From Desulfosporosinus acididurans (GTDB lineage: Bacteria; Bacillota; Desulfitobacteriia; Desulfitobacteriales; Desulfitobacteriaceae): a DNA stretch of 64,000 nt. Of this stretch, positions 36,141 to 45,646 are shown in pieces. Below the pieces are notes generated by a model. That model was not told the origin of the DNA and did no database searches. It saw only the letters and a list, made by a program, of their open reading frames with translations. Position 1 is the first letter of the stretch; every line of letters starts with the position of its first letter. A program made the position numbers and the translations under genes. The stretch spans positions 1-64,000 of the forward strand of contig NZ_LDZY01000003.1 in NCBI RefSeq assembly GCF_001029285.1, given 5' to 3'.

Positions 36141-37361
36141 CTATTTCGCCTTTTCATAAACAGCGAGAGTTTTCTCTGCATTGGAGAGCCAGGTAAATTC
36201 ACGGGTCACAAGCTCCCTCCCTCGAATTCCCATGTCCTGTCGCCGCTGAGGATCTCTAAAAAGTTCCCGCACAGCAGCGGCAATCGCTTGAACATCCTTA
36301 GGGGGAACGGCTTTGCCGACATCGTTATGGTCTAGAATTTCAGCAATTCCCTCACCTTGAGTGCCTATAACCGGCTTTCCATGGGCCATGGCTTCAAGAT
36401 AAACGACTCCGAAGGCTTCCTTCCAGCTTGGTAATATAAAAACGTCGCACCTGGACATCTCACGCATAGCCTCAGAATGGGGCAGACTCCCTAAGAAAAC
36501 GACATGGTCTCTTAAGCCTAATTCCTCGGTGAGTGATTCTAACGTCTGACGTTCCGACCCATCACCCACAATCCGGTATTCCAAGTCAGGGAATTCCCGG
36601 ATAAGCTCCGGCAGAGCCTGCAGGACGACAGCATGGCCTTTGTCAGGACGCAAGAAACCGACACTGAGAAGGCAATGGCGGCCGCCGATTTCTGTATTAC
36701 GATCTGAAGCAGGCATTTCAGCCTGCCTTTCCTTATCGCTAGGACTTGAAACGACATCCTCCAGATCAACGCCATTGTAGATGACCTGATACTTGGCTAA
36801 ATTATCTGCCCAGGTTTCCAAACCGTACTGAGTTTGAAGCTTTTGACTGACCAGGATCACCTGCGAGGCCCCTTTGAGAGTCTTTTTGACACTTTCCGCG
36901 CAGACGCGGCTCCGCTGCAAAGTATAAGCAAAGTCCTGGCCATGAATCGTGACCACAACGGGAAGATGGTACTTCTGGCCGAATGTTAAAGCGGCTGCTC
37001 CGTCAGGATGAGCCACATGAGCATGAATCACGTCGACACCTTGCCTGATCTGTTCGACAACTACCTTTTGCAGCCCCTGGGCAAAGGTTTGCGGATAATA
37101 CTCAAAAAACAGGGAACGGGGAAATTCCAGCACACGAGGATGAAAAACAGGAAATCCATCGGGTTCCTCTAAAAAAGGAACAGACGGATATCCTCCCCAT
37201 TTTCCCCGCCCCGACATAAAACCCGGCACCCATGGTACTGGAGCTACCACCCTTACTTCTGCGCCTAATTGAGTCAAGGCGGCAGCTTGTTGGCGGACAA
37301 AAATCCCCCCTAAAGGGGATACGGAATTCGGGTACATGTGAGACAAGATTAAAACACGCAT
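36141..37361 (-). CDS. GT4 glycosyltransferase
   Basis: 406 aa from ATG 37361 (MRVLILSHMYPNSVSPLGG), with GAGGA nine bases before it; longer in-frame starts lack a ribosome site and would overlap the upstream gene. The N-terminal half has the GIFVRQQAAAL helix and IHAHVAHPDG. The C-terminal half has LLSVGFLRPDKGH, IVGDGSERQ, and PSWKEAFGVVYLEAMAHGKPVIGT, the E-x7-E-type donor site of retaining GT4 enzymes. It likely adds a hexose-type residue to the lipid-linked unit. Sugar specificity is unknown. Start lies immediately after the upstream stop. Confidence 0.88.
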   Translation of the reverse strand: MRVLILSHMYPNSVSPLGGIFVRQQAAALTQLGAEVRVVAPVPWVPGFMSGRGKWGGYPSVPFLEEPDGFPVFHPRVLEFPRSLFFEYYPQTFAQGLQKVVVEQIRQGVDVIHAHVAHPDGAAALTFGQKYHLPVVVTIHGQDFAYTLQRSRVCAESVKKTLKGASQVILVSQKLQTQYGLETWADNLAKYQVIYNGVDLEDVVSSPSDKERQAEMPASDRNTEIGGRHCLLSVGFLRPDKGHAVVLQALPELIREFPDLEYRIVGDGSERQTLESLTEELGLRDHVVFLGSLPHSEAMREMSRCDVFILPSWKEAFGVVYLEAMAHGKPVIGTQGEGIAEILDHNDVGKAVPPKDVQAIAAAVRELFRDPQRRQDMGIRGRELVTREFTWLSNAEKTLAVYEKAK

Positions 37362-37362
37362 C

Positions 37363-38493
37363 TTACAGCTTCCTCGCAGACAAAATTCTTTTATAAAGTC
37401 TGAGCAGTTTGCTTTGTTCTTTCTCCCAGGTATACTCGCGCTGAAAGGCGTCCCAGCCATTTTGACCATAGGTTAAGGATTCTGCAGGATTGTCAATGAA
37501 AGTACATATCGCTTGGGCCAGGCTCTCCGGATCACCAGGTTTGCAGAGCAGCCCGCACTGGTTTTGCTCAATAATTTCTTCAATATAGCCAAAACGCGAG
37601 CCTGCTACAGGCAATCCGGCAGCCATGTATTCTAAGAGCTTGACAGGAATCGCTTTGCGGTAATTCAGGGTGGGCAGCAAAGGGACTAAGGCTATGGAAC
37701 TCTGGGCCAAGATTCCCGGAACCTGCTCATAAGGGACCTTGCCCCGCAGGTGAACGTTTCCCCGCTCTAACCAGGGGGTAAGATCAGAAAAGTCCGGTCC
37801 CAGATCTTCAGTTTCTGCCGGCCCTACTAATTCGCAGACGGCCTCAGGATGTTTTTCCCGAACTAAAGGCATCGCCCGCAGAATGATCTCCAAGCCTCTT
37901 TCCCGGTTAATTCCGCCGAGATATAAGATAACTGGAGGTTTGCTGCCTTCCGGCCGGGGAAATTGGAATTGCCGCTGCAAAGGATAATTATGCAGGATCT
38001 CCCCTTCGGGATTTTCCCGTTTAAAAAGTTCTGCCATATGATTGTTTACCGTAATAATACCGGCAAAAGAACGTGCTGCCCGTTTTTCAACTCGATCCAC
38101 AGTTTTAGCCACAAATTTACGCATTGGTTTAGGCAGCCAGTAACGTGTAAGAAGACTGTCGCCGTAATATTCATGGACATCATAAATAACTGGTTTCCGA
38201 TGTTTCCGGCTCAGGCGCAATCCTACGGGAATCAAATCCGGGTCATGGAAATGATAGATATCCGCCTTTTCCCGCAGGGCTGTTTGGTATAAAGATCTCA
38301 ACCGCCAAATTCGGTCTGACCTGGAGGATAAGGGCGGAACAGCCTGAATCCTAATCCCTTCCTTAACCAAGGAGGTCGTGTATGGTGCAACAATGACCAC
38401 TTCGTAACCTGCCTCAGCTAAGCTGCGGGCTTCCTTATGAAAAATTCGCTCATCAAAAGGAGAATGGGCCGTGGTTAATATGCAGACTTTCAA
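37363..38493 (-). CDS. GT4 glycosyltransferase
   Basis: 376 aa from TTG 38493 with AAGGGG before it, overlapping the upstream stop by 4 bp (TTGA). It begins KVCILTTAHSPFDERIFHKEA, with YHFHDPDLIPVGLRLS and YDVHEYYGDS in the acceptor half and VILYLGGINRERGLE and VKLLEYMAAGLPVAGSRFGY in the donor half. This is a typical GT-B retaining glycosyltransferase of surface polysaccharide loci. The sugar and linkage cannot be read from the sequence. It is the middle of a three-gene coupled run. Confidence 0.88.
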   Translation of the reverse strand: MKVCILTTAHSPFDERIFHKEARSLAEAGYEVVIVAPYTTSLVKEGIRIQAVPPLSSRSDRIWRLRSLYQTALREKADIYHFHDPDLIPVGLRLSRKHRKPVIYDVHEYYGDSLLTRYWLPKPMRKFVAKTVDRVEKRAARSFAGIITVNNHMAELFKRENPEGEILHNYPLQRQFQFPRPEGSKPPVILYLGGINRERGLEIILRAMPLVREKHPEAVCELVGPAETEDLGPDFSDLTPWLERGNVHLRGKVPYEQVPGILAQSSIALVPLLPTLNYRKAIPVKLLEYMAAGLPVAGSRFGYIEEIIEQNQCGLLCKPGDPESLAQAICTFIDNPAESLTYGQNGWDAFQREYTWEKEQSKLLRLYKRILSARKL

Positions 38494-39824
38494 TCGTTTT
38501 CCCCTTCTATCCTATAAATCAAACCCATAAACAAGGCAAAGAAAGTCATTAACTGAAGATTGTAAAATATCCCGGCAGTAATGTTGTAAATAAAGATTGC
38601 CCCTGTCGCAGCAACGTAGGCGATACCAAGCAATATTTTTGTTTCCCTCATGCCTTGTTCGGGACTTGAAAAATTGTAGAACCGGGCTTTCCAAAGAGCA
38701 GCTTTCAGAGGACGCAGAAATAGCCAGAGATAAAATACCAGCCCAATCACACCATAACGTCGGGTAATCAAGGCATATTCGTCATCCACCAACGTCGTCA
38801 TGGTGGTTTTAGCTGTGCCCCAGCCTAAAATGGGAGATTCTTTAATATACTCAAAAGCATTTCCCGCTCGCAGAAGGTGGCCCTGTGCAGAAGTGCTTGT
38901 CTCCAAATTCGTTGCTTCATTAATTCGAGTGGTAAACCCGCGGGGCGAGGTAAAAAAGATTGCTAAGGTTAAAATAAGCAACGCGCCTACCTTTATAAGC
39001 ATGTCCTTTTTCCACCGGAATTTAAACAAAGCCCAAAGACTTAAGAGTACGAGCACAAAGGCTGTTCCCAAAAGGGCCGTTCGAGAAATTGTCATAAAGA
39101 TCAGTTTGATGGTCAATCCGACGGCAGCAAAGAGAAAGATTGACCTGGCACGTTCATTGTCTCGAAAATAAAACAGGGAGACAAATACCGTTAACGTAAT
39201 GACGGAGAAAATTCCCATGACATTGGGATTGTCAAAAGTCCCTAAAACCCGAGGAGGATTGGCATTTACGAGATTGTCTAAATGTGACCGGGCAAAGAAA
39301 GGCGTCAGCCAGGCGTTGACATTGGCAATATTTAAAAACTGCCCCCAGGAAAGAAGGAGTATAAAGGCAAAGCCCACAAGAAAGATATTACGTAAAAGGC
39401 TGAATTCCCCTTCCTGCAAATCCAGAGAAACGGCCAATGTGGCAGCCAGATAGTATTTTGCCAGGGTAACCCCTTCCATGGCATCGCGGAGACCAAAAGG
39501 GGTCTTCAAAAAAATAAGCCCGAATAAATTCGATACAATCATCGATCCCAACAAGAGCAGGAAAACACCTGTAACTGCTCTCATCCCTCGAGCCTGCTCC
39601 TCATGATACGTTAATCCAAGGTCATACTCCGACGGAGTACGATGGATCAGTCCAATTACGATATTGAGGGCAAATACCCCGAAAATCAAGACATCGTCTA
39701 CACGCACGCGGGGTAAACTCGAACGGATTTCTATTGAGGGCAAGATCATGGTCGATAACATGATTGCCAGAATAAGCAGCAATTTATTTGAGTTCTTGCG
39801 TGTAACTCCAATGTTCCAGAACAT
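38490..39824 (-). CDS. O-antigen ligase/polymerase-like membrane protein (second copy)
   Basis: 444 aa from ATG 39824 with AAGGAGG upstream. About eleven hydrophobic segments and an outer loop containing FEYIKESPILGWGTAKTTM before ITRRYGVIGLVFYLWLF, the O-antigen ligase/Wzy_C pattern (GWG followed by a conserved membrane helix). It should polymerise or transfer lipid-linked glycans outside the membrane. It is first in a tightly coupled run with two GT4 genes. The first family member is at 30048-31514. Confidence 0.83.
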   Translation of the reverse strand: MFWNIGVTRKNSNKLLLILAIMLSTMILPSIEIRSSLPRVRVDDVLIFGVFALNIVIGLIHRTPSEYDLGLTYHEEQARGMRAVTGVFLLLLGSMIVSNLFGLIFLKTPFGLRDAMEGVTLAKYYLAATLAVSLDLQEGEFSLLRNIFLVGFAFILLLSWGQFLNIANVNAWLTPFFARSHLDNLVNANPPRVLGTFDNPNVMGIFSVITLTVFVSLFYFRDNERARSIFLFAAVGLTIKLIFMTISRTALLGTAFVLVLLSLWALFKFRWKKDMLIKVGALLILTLAIFFTSPRGFTTRINEATNLETSTSAQGHLLRAGNAFEYIKESPILGWGTAKTTMTTLVDDEYALITRRYGVIGLVFYLWLFLRPLKAALWKARFYNFSSPEQGMRETKILLGIAYVAATGAIFIYNITAGIFYNLQLMTFFALFMGLIYRIEGEND

Positions 39825-39907
39825 CTTTTTCCTCCTTGTTGCCTAACCTTTTACAAAGGCTGCGACCCTATTGTTACTATTCAATACTAATTCAGGACTA
39901 ACAAGGT

Positions 39908-40768
39908 TCAAGGCAAAAGCTCCTCCTCTGGAACCTCTCGCATATCTCTTGCCGGGAAACCTTTAACAACACGTTTGGCTGTGGTATCTTTTGTAACCAG
40001 GGCTCCTGCTGCCACAAAGGTTTCGGGAGCAACCTTGACTCCCGGCAAAAGGATGGACGCACCGCCAATTCTGGCACCTTTTTGAATCGTCGCACCTTTT
40101 ATCGATTTGAAACGCTTTTCCGTGCGTCCCATATAGTTATCATTGGTTGTCGTAACCATGGGAGCAATAAATACCCGTTCCTCAATTTCCATATAGGCTG
40201 TTATGTAGGAACCGGTCTGTATCTTGGTAAAGGAGCCAATCTTAGTATCATTTTCGACGACGACTCCGCTGCCGATCACAACATTTTGACCTACTGAACA
40301 CCGCTCCCGGACTATTGCTCCATCGCCAATGAACGCTTTATCTAAGTAAGTTGTTCCTGCATAGAGAACCGATGAACAACCGATGGTATAGCCATTCCCC
40401 ATGTTAAGGGGGGGAAGGTCTTCCTGGGTTTTTACCGTACTTGTAGCAGCGGCTTTAGGCAAGCGTCCGATAGAAGAACTGCTGCCAATAAAGCCTTCAT
40501 CACCAAGCTGAGTCTGCTGATATATCGTAGTATGGTCTCCTACCCGGGAATGAAGCCCCAGTTTTGCTCCTGATCCAAGGGTCACACAATTTCCGAGTTC
40601 ACTTCCGGCACCTACAATTGCCCCATCAGCGAGAACACAACCGGCTCCCAGAACTACATTTTCGCCCAGGATAACGTTTTCGCCAATCACACAAAACGGC
40701 CCAATCGCTGCGCTTGAGGGCACTACAGCACTCAGGGCAATCTGCCGCGGCACGTTGTTTTGAGACAT
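39908..40768 (-). CDS. Left-handed beta-helix acetyltransferase, WbpD-like
   Basis: 286 aa from ATG 40768 after AAAGGAG. Nearly the whole protein is hexapeptide repeats ([LIV]-G-x4), typical of a left-handed parallel beta-helix that forms trimers and uses acetyl-CoA. The C-terminal ~110 residues resemble WbpD (TTTNDNYMGRT, GATIQKGARIGGAS, VAAGALVTKDTT). The N-terminal half adds extra repeats, making it longer than the usual ~190 aa. WbpD acetylates UDP-3-amino-GlcNAcA to the diacetamido sugar. Sits 16 bp after a WbpB-like dehydrogenase, fitting that pathway. The matching WbpE aminotransferase is not in this window. Confidence 0.8.
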   Translation of the reverse strand: MSQNNVPRQIALSAVVPSSAAIGPFCVIGENVILGENVVLGAGCVLADGAIVGAGSELGNCVTLGSGAKLGLHSRVGDHTTIYQQTQLGDEGFIGSSSSIGRLPKAAATSTVKTQEDLPPLNMGNGYTIGCSSVLYAGTTYLDKAFIGDGAIVRERCSVGQNVVIGSGVVVENDTKIGSFTKIQTGSYITAYMEIEERVFIAPMVTTTNDNYMGRTEKRFKSIKGATIQKGARIGGASILLPGVKVAPETFVAAGALVTKDTTAKRVVKGFPARDMREVPEEELLP

Positions 40769-40784
40769 AGACTCTACTCCTTTT

Positions 40785-41831
40785 TTAGCTTTCTATGAGT
40801 GGAAACACAACGGGCTGTTTTGTTTCTTGGCATTTATAAATGGCCAGAATAATTTCCAGAGCTTTTCGCCCTTCCTCTCCGGGTATGGCCGGAACTCGGT
40901 CTTCACGAATGGCGTGAATCATGTCCAAGATGAGTTCACGGTGTCCGAAGCCATAAACGGTCGGCGGGTCAACTTCCTGGCTGGCAAAGATTTGTTTCTT
41001 CTCTTCTTCGCTGTCCGGAAATTCCCAGACTTCAATGCGGTTCACTGCAATTCCGCCAACAATAACAGACCCCGTTTCTCCGAAAACATTGATCGTTTCT
41101 TCAATGTTCTTGGGGTAAATGGTCGAGGCGGCTTCAATGATACCGATGGCACCGTTCTTAAACTTAATCACGGCTGCGCCCATGTCTTCCATTTCAATTT
41201 TACGCAAAAACGTTGACGTATATCCAAAAACAGAATCCACGGGGCCGAACATCCACTGCAGTAAGTCGATGTTATGGATCGATTGGTTCATAAGAACCCC
41301 GCCGTCTTGAAGCTTTGTTCCGCGCCAGGGGGCTTGGAGGTAGTAATTGTCATTGCGGTTCCAGCGCACAGTAGCCTGTCCATGGGTTAGTTTGCCGAAA
41401 CGTCCATCCTCTAATGCTTTACGCACAAGCTTAATCGAAGCATTGAAACGGTTTTGGTGAATGACCGCTAATTTCACGCCGGCTTTGCGGCAGGCAGCAA
41501 TCAGAGCATCGGCTGTGTTCAGCGTCATGGCCATTGGTTTTTCCACCATGACATGTTTTCCTGCTTCAGCAGCGGCAATTCCGATTTCGGCATGCAAACC
41601 GCTGGGAGTGGCAATCGTCACAACGTCAATGTCCGGTCTCTTGAGCATTTCCTGATAATCCTTATAAGGCTCTGCTCCGTATTTATCCGCAAAGTTTTGG
41701 GCATGTTCAGGTACAATATCACATACAGCAACTAATTCTGCTTCGGGTAAGGCAGCGATAGATTCCGCATGTTTGGGGGCTATTCTTCCGCATCCGATAA
41801 TAGCAAAGCGGATTTTCTTTTCTTCGCTCAT
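40785..41831 (-). CDS. Gfo/Idh/MocA-family NAD-dependent oxidoreductase, WbpB-like
   Basis: 348 aa from ATG 41831 (MSEEKKIRFAIIGCG); an in-frame TTG at 41894 adds 21 unlikely residues. The nucleotide-binding motif is AIIGCGRIAPKHAES, followed by the family core EKPMAMTLNTADALI, in which Lys is catalytic. The C-terminal half has the HNIDLLQWMFGPV dimer/substrate region. In the UDP-2,3-diacetamido-glucuronate pathway, WbpB oxidises UDP-GlcNAcA at C3 ahead of the aminotransferase. The neighbouring WbpA- and WbpD-like genes support that reading; other sugar-acid oxidoreductases in this family cannot be excluded. Confidence 0.82.
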   Translation of the reverse strand: MSEEKKIRFAIIGCGRIAPKHAESIAALPEAELVAVCDIVPEHAQNFADKYGAEPYKDYQEMLKRPDIDVVTIATPSGLHAEIGIAAAEAGKHVMVEKPMAMTLNTADALIAACRKAGVKLAVIHQNRFNASIKLVRKALEDGRFGKLTHGQATVRWNRNDNYYLQAPWRGTKLQDGGVLMNQSIHNIDLLQWMFGPVDSVFGYTSTFLRKIEMEDMGAAVIKFKNGAIGIIEAASTIYPKNIEETINVFGETGSVIVGGIAVNRIEVWEFPDSEEEKKQIFASQEVDPPTVYGFGHRELILDMIHAIREDRVPAIPGEEGRKALEIILAIYKCQETKQPVVFPLIES

Positions 41832-42243
41832 CAATCCACATCTCTTTTCTTTAAAATTTATCTCTGATAACAATCCCAATTGTTCATGGGCCAAACTATA
41901 AAAGTTCCTTTAGGCTTATAACCTATTTCAAATTATTGTTTGTCAGACTTGAGATCTTTATCCAATCATCAGACTCCCACTTCGATAAGTGGAGTAGTTC
42001 CCATGCCTTACTTCGGCGGGGGTAGAGTCCATCCTTCAGCACGAAAGAATTCGTTATAGGCTGGGCGCTTTCGTCACCGAAGACCTGATGTTTAGCTTTA
42101 GCTGAACGAGTTCAGTTAATTTATGACTTTTTGGTAAAAAATAACTATTACTATATACAGGTTTAAGGGGAATCATGAAGATTCCCCTTAAGCGCGTATT
42201 TCAGTCAAGTTTCCGTTTCTCCGCCGTTTCCGGCGCAGAAACC
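41832..42243. other. Intergenic region with IS200/IS605-like remnant
   Basis: About 410 bp between the WbpA-like gene (ends 42244) and the WbpB-like gene. It contains remnant copy E (41960-42114) and a run ATTCCCCTTAAG that pairs loosely with TTAAGGGGAATC, possibly a weak terminator near 42161-42192. No gene was recognised. Confidence 0.5.
41960..42114 (-). mobile_element. IS200/IS605-like remnant, copy E (longest)
   Basis: On the minus strand: GAACTCGTTCAGCTAAAGC, AACATCAGGTCTTCGG, ~45 bp of extra sequence, GACTCTACCCCCGCCGAAG, then CCACTTATCGAAGTGGGAGTCTG and ATGATTGGAT. It has all blocks of the family plus an insertion. It interrupts the run between the WbpA- and WbpB-like genes. Confidence 0.55.
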
Positions 42244-43599
42244 TTATATTTTAGAGATTTTGTCCCGATTGTCCTGGACTTCTTTAGTAGCATTGCGGGT
42301 GTCCACGACCAGCTTCGCCTTTTCCGCCACACGTGCATAATCCACCGCACTATGGTCGGTTAAAATCAGAACTCCGTCGGCATCTGCCAATACTTCATCA
42401 GTCAGAGGTACGCTCTCCAGATGCACCGTACTTCCGCCATGAGGTTCAATCACCGGAATATAGGGATCATGGTAGGTAACATTAGCTCCCTGTTTACGCA
42501 GAAGCTCCATGATCTTTAAGGCCGGAGATTCACGGACATCGTCAATATCCTTTTTATAGGCTACTCCTAAAACAAGTATTTTAGCGTCTTTTAAGCTCTT
42601 ATTTTCGCTGTTGAGCGCTCTGACCAGCTTATTAACAACATAGTAGGATACCTCGACATTAATTTCCCCCGCCAATTCAATGAACCGCGTATGGAAATCG
42701 TATTCGCGAGCCTTCCAGGTAAGATAGAAGGGGTCAATAGGAATACAGTGACCGCCAACACCAGGGCCGGGATAAAAGGTTTGAATACCGAAGGGTTTCG
42801 TTCCGGCAGCTTCCACCACTTCCCAAATATCAATCCCCATGCGGTCGCAAAGCATCATCAGTTCGTTAACCATGGCAATGTTGACGGCCCGATAGGTATT
42901 CTCGAAGACCTTAGTCAGCTCAGCTGCTGCAGGAGAAGAGACGGGAACAACGTTCGTGATGGTTTGCATATAAAGCGCGTAGGCGATCTCTAAGCAAATG
43001 GGAGTCATTCCCCCAACAACTTTAGAGGTGTTTTTCGTGCTGAAACGTTTGTTGCCTGGGTCAACCCGTTCCGGCGAGAAGGCCAAGAAAAAGTCTTTTC
43101 CGACTTTAAGGCCTGACTTTTCCAAGAGGGGTAGAATGACTTCCTCTGTTGTACCAGGATAGGTGGTGCTTTCCAGCGTAATTAATTGTCCTGGGCGAAT
43201 GTATTGGGCAATTTTCTCTGAAGAAGCAGCAATGTAGGAAATATCCGGATCTCGGGTGATGGTCAAAGGGGTCGGAACGCAAATGATTACGACATCACAT
43301 TCAGCCAAACGGGAGAAATCTGTCGTGGCAGTTAACAAGCCTTTGCCCACCATATCTGTCAGGTCCTGATCTTTAACATCACCGATGTAATTATCGGCAG
43401 CATTAACACGATCAACCCGAACAGAATTAATGTCAAAACCAATTACCGAGAAGCCGACCTTACTTTTTTCAACAGCCAAGGGGAGACCTACATATCCCAA
43501 GCCCATGACCCCGATACGAGCTTCGTGTTTTAGGATCTTTTCTTTGAGGGCCTTGGCAATAACATCCTCACTAGTAATCACATTTTTTACGGTCATCAT
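42244..43599 (-). CDS. wbpA: Nucleotide-sugar 6-dehydrogenase, WbpA-like (UDP-GlcNAc dehydrogenase)
   Basis: 451 aa from ATG 43599, AAGGAGG upstream. The NAD motif GVMGLGYVGLPLAVEKSK, the central FENTYRAVNIAMVNE helix and the catalytic Cys in GVGGHCIPIDPFYL are those of UDP-sugar dehydrogenases. The sequence is closer in pattern to the UDP-GlcNAc/UDP-ManNAc type (WbpA, WecC) than to UDP-glucose enzymes. It makes the uronic acid sugar nucleotide, cytoplasmic. With WbpB- and WbpD-like genes downstream it likely starts the path to an acidic diacetamido sugar, which would give the anionic polymer expected to bind CWB2 proteins. Confidence 0.88.
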   Translation of the reverse strand: MMTVKNVITSEDVIAKALKEKILKHEARIGVMGLGYVGLPLAVEKSKVGFSVIGFDINSVRVDRVNAADNYIGDVKDQDLTDMVGKGLLTATTDFSRLAECDVVIICVPTPLTITRDPDISYIAASSEKIAQYIRPGQLITLESTTYPGTTEEVILPLLEKSGLKVGKDFFLAFSPERVDPGNKRFSTKNTSKVVGGMTPICLEIAYALYMQTITNVVPVSSPAAAELTKVFENTYRAVNIAMVNELMMLCDRMGIDIWEVVEAAGTKPFGIQTFYPGPGVGGHCIPIDPFYLTWKAREYDFHTRFIELAGEINVEVSYYVVNKLVRALNSENKSLKDAKILVLGVAYKKDIDDVRESPALKIMELLRKQGANVTYHDPYIPVIEPHGGSTVHLESVPLTDEVLADADGVLILTDHSAVDYARVAEKAKLVVDTRNATKEVQDNRDKISKI

Positions 43600-43616
43600 A
43601 ATGACTCAATTCCTCC

Positions 43617-45488
43617 TTATTTGGCTACAGCGTTAGAGTTCTTCTTGTGAAAGGTCGGAATGACAGTCTGCAACAAGGAGATCACTTCGTCACGTGTCAA
43701 AGAACTGCCCCGCTCGCGAACTATATGCGTAAGTTCTTCCAAAACACTCACGTCAATAAAGCTTGGTTTTGCTACAAATATTCGACTGTGTTTCGTAGAC
43801 GTGATGCCTTCCTCTGCTGTCAATAATTCCTCATAGAGTTTTTCTCCCGGCCGAATCCCTGTGAATTGTATCTTAATATCGACATCAGGCTCAAAACCTG
43901 AAAGCCGAATCAAGTCTTTAGCTAAGTCCAAAATTTTAACCGGTTGGCCCATATCCAAAATAAAGATCTCTCCGCCCTGAGCCATAGCTCCGGCTTGGAT
44001 CACTAACTGGGTCGCTTCCGGGATGGTCATAAAGTAACGTATCATCTCCGGATGAGTTACGGTGACAGGGCCTCCTTTGGCAATTTGTTTCTTAAAGGTC
44101 GGAATAACACTGCCACTGCTTCCTAATACATTGCCAAAACGTACCGCCACAAATTTTGTCTGCGACCTGCGGTCTAAATTCTGGATCATTAATTCAACGG
44201 TCCTCTTAGTTGCTCCCATAATACTGGTAGGGTTGACCGCCTTATCCGTAGATATGGAGACAAAGGTTTTAACCTTAAATTCATCGGCAGCTTCCGCTAG
44301 ATTCTGAGTACCCAGCACATTATTTTTCAGGGCTTCTTCCGGATTCCGCTCCATTAGAGGAACATGCTTATGGGCTGCGGCATGAAAGACTACCCCTGGT
44401 TTATACCGACCAAATACCAAAAATACTTTTTCCCTGTCTTTAATATCCAAAATTTCAGTAACGTAATCAATTCCCGGCCGCTCAGAGCGAAGTTCCTGTT
44501 CAATATCAAAAATACTGTTTTCTCCGTGCCCAATCAGCACCAGTTTCCCGGGATTAAACCTGGCAACCTGTCGGGAAATTTCCGACCCGATGGAACCTCC
44601 GGCACCGGTAATAAATACCGTCTCGCCGGAAACATAACCTGCTACCTCTTCTAAATCCACAGAAACAGGATCACGGCCCAATAAATCTTCCACTTGAATC
44701 TGCCGAATAGGCTTGATATTAATATCTCCGCTGATGACGTCATATACACCCGGCATGATTTTCAAATCGACACCAGACTTTTCGCAAATTTGCACAATCT
44801 CACGGACCGAGTCGCCTGAGGCCGAAGGCATAGCAATAATAACTTCATCAATATTGTGACCTTTGACGACGCGGTTAATATCTTTACGTGTTCCTAAAAC
44901 AGGAATTCCCAGCAGCTGAAGCTTTTGCTTCTCGCTGTCGTCGTCAATAAAGCCGATCGGACGTCCATCACGGTAGTTGCGGTTTTTTAATTCTCTGGCA
45001 GCTAAAACACCGGCATCTCCGGCTCCTACGATGAGCACTTGTTTTTGGGAACCCGGAACATGTCGGTCAAAGACATTTTCCTGCACTATGCGCCAGATAA
45101 AGCGCGAACCGCCAATTAAAAAAACCATGACCAACCAGAGCAAAACGGCAGCGGAGTTGGGCATTCTTAAAGGAAATTTTGATAAACCAATACTATAGTA
45201 ATAAACAACTGCTACTGTCCCGGCTGTTCCAACGGTTACCGCATAGATAATGGAAAGCAGCTCTCCGGTACTGGCATATTGCCAAAGCCTGTTATACAGA
45301 CCAAATATGTAGAAAACAGCAATATACAAGATCGTAGCCGCTGCGGCTGTATGGTAATAAGTTTGATAGTACTCTAACGGAATATGCCCAAAGATCTCAA
45401 AACGTAAATAAAAACTGCTAAAGGCTGCTATGTTGATTAACAGAGCATCAATCAGCATAAGGATTAATGTACGTTTACGAAATAACAC
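43617..45488 (-). CDS. UDP-GlcNAc 4,6-dehydratase-like membrane protein (CapD/PglF/WbpM type)
   Basis: 623 aa, GTG start at 45488 eight bases after AGAAGGGG. Four N-terminal hydrophobic segments (residues about 10-130), then a Rossmann-like region (VLIVGAGDAGVLAAREL) and a second SDR domain beginning VFITGAGGSIGSEISRQ. Its STDKAVNPTSIMGATKR holds the Lys of the catalytic region. This two-domain form is PglF/WbpM/CapD-like: it dehydrates UDP-GlcNAc to the 4-keto-6-deoxy sugar used for diacetamido or N-acetyl-fucosamine/quinovosamine sugars. It acts at the inner membrane face. It ends 17 bp before the WbpA-like gene, so the two are likely co-transcribed. Confidence 0.92.
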   Translation of the reverse strand: MLFRKRTLILMLIDALLINIAAFSSFYLRFEIFGHIPLEYYQTYYHTAAAATILYIAVFYIFGLYNRLWQYASTGELLSIIYAVTVGTAGTVAVVYYYSIGLSKFPLRMPNSAAVLLWLVMVFLIGGSRFIWRIVQENVFDRHVPGSQKQVLIVGAGDAGVLAARELKNRNYRDGRPIGFIDDDSEKQKLQLLGIPVLGTRKDINRVVKGHNIDEVIIAMPSASGDSVREIVQICEKSGVDLKIMPGVYDVISGDINIKPIRQIQVEDLLGRDPVSVDLEEVAGYVSGETVFITGAGGSIGSEISRQVARFNPGKLVLIGHGENSIFDIEQELRSERPGIDYVTEILDIKDREKVFLVFGRYKPGVVFHAAAHKHVPLMERNPEEALKNNVLGTQNLAEAADEFKVKTFVSISTDKAVNPTSIMGATKRTVELMIQNLDRRSQTKFVAVRFGNVLGSSGSVIPTFKKQIAKGGPVTVTHPEMIRYFMTIPEATQLVIQAGAMAQGGEIFILDMGQPVKILDLAKDLIRLSGFEPDVDIKIQFTGIRPGEKLYEELLTAEEGITSTKHSRIFVAKPSFIDVSVLEELTHIVRERGSSLTRDEVISLLQTVIPTFHKKNSNAVAK

Positions 45489-45646
45489 TTAGTTCAGCCC
45501 CTTCTGATATACCTAAAGAAAACAAAATTATACATTCTGCAGTACAAAAAGTAATGAATCTTTATCGTTCTAAAGTTTACTACAACTTATATGCTTTTAC
45601 AACTCAAACATCCCGTCAAACTACAGCCTCTTAGTATTTTTTCGGC

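Noticed and set aside
38800-39171. Plus-strand open frame opposite the second Wzy-like gene
   Set aside because: Shadow frame of a clear membrane protein; no ribosome site or family pattern.
41832-41894. Longer WbpB-like start at TTG 41894
   Set aside because: The extra residues do not match the family start; ATG 41831 begins directly before the nucleotide-binding strand.
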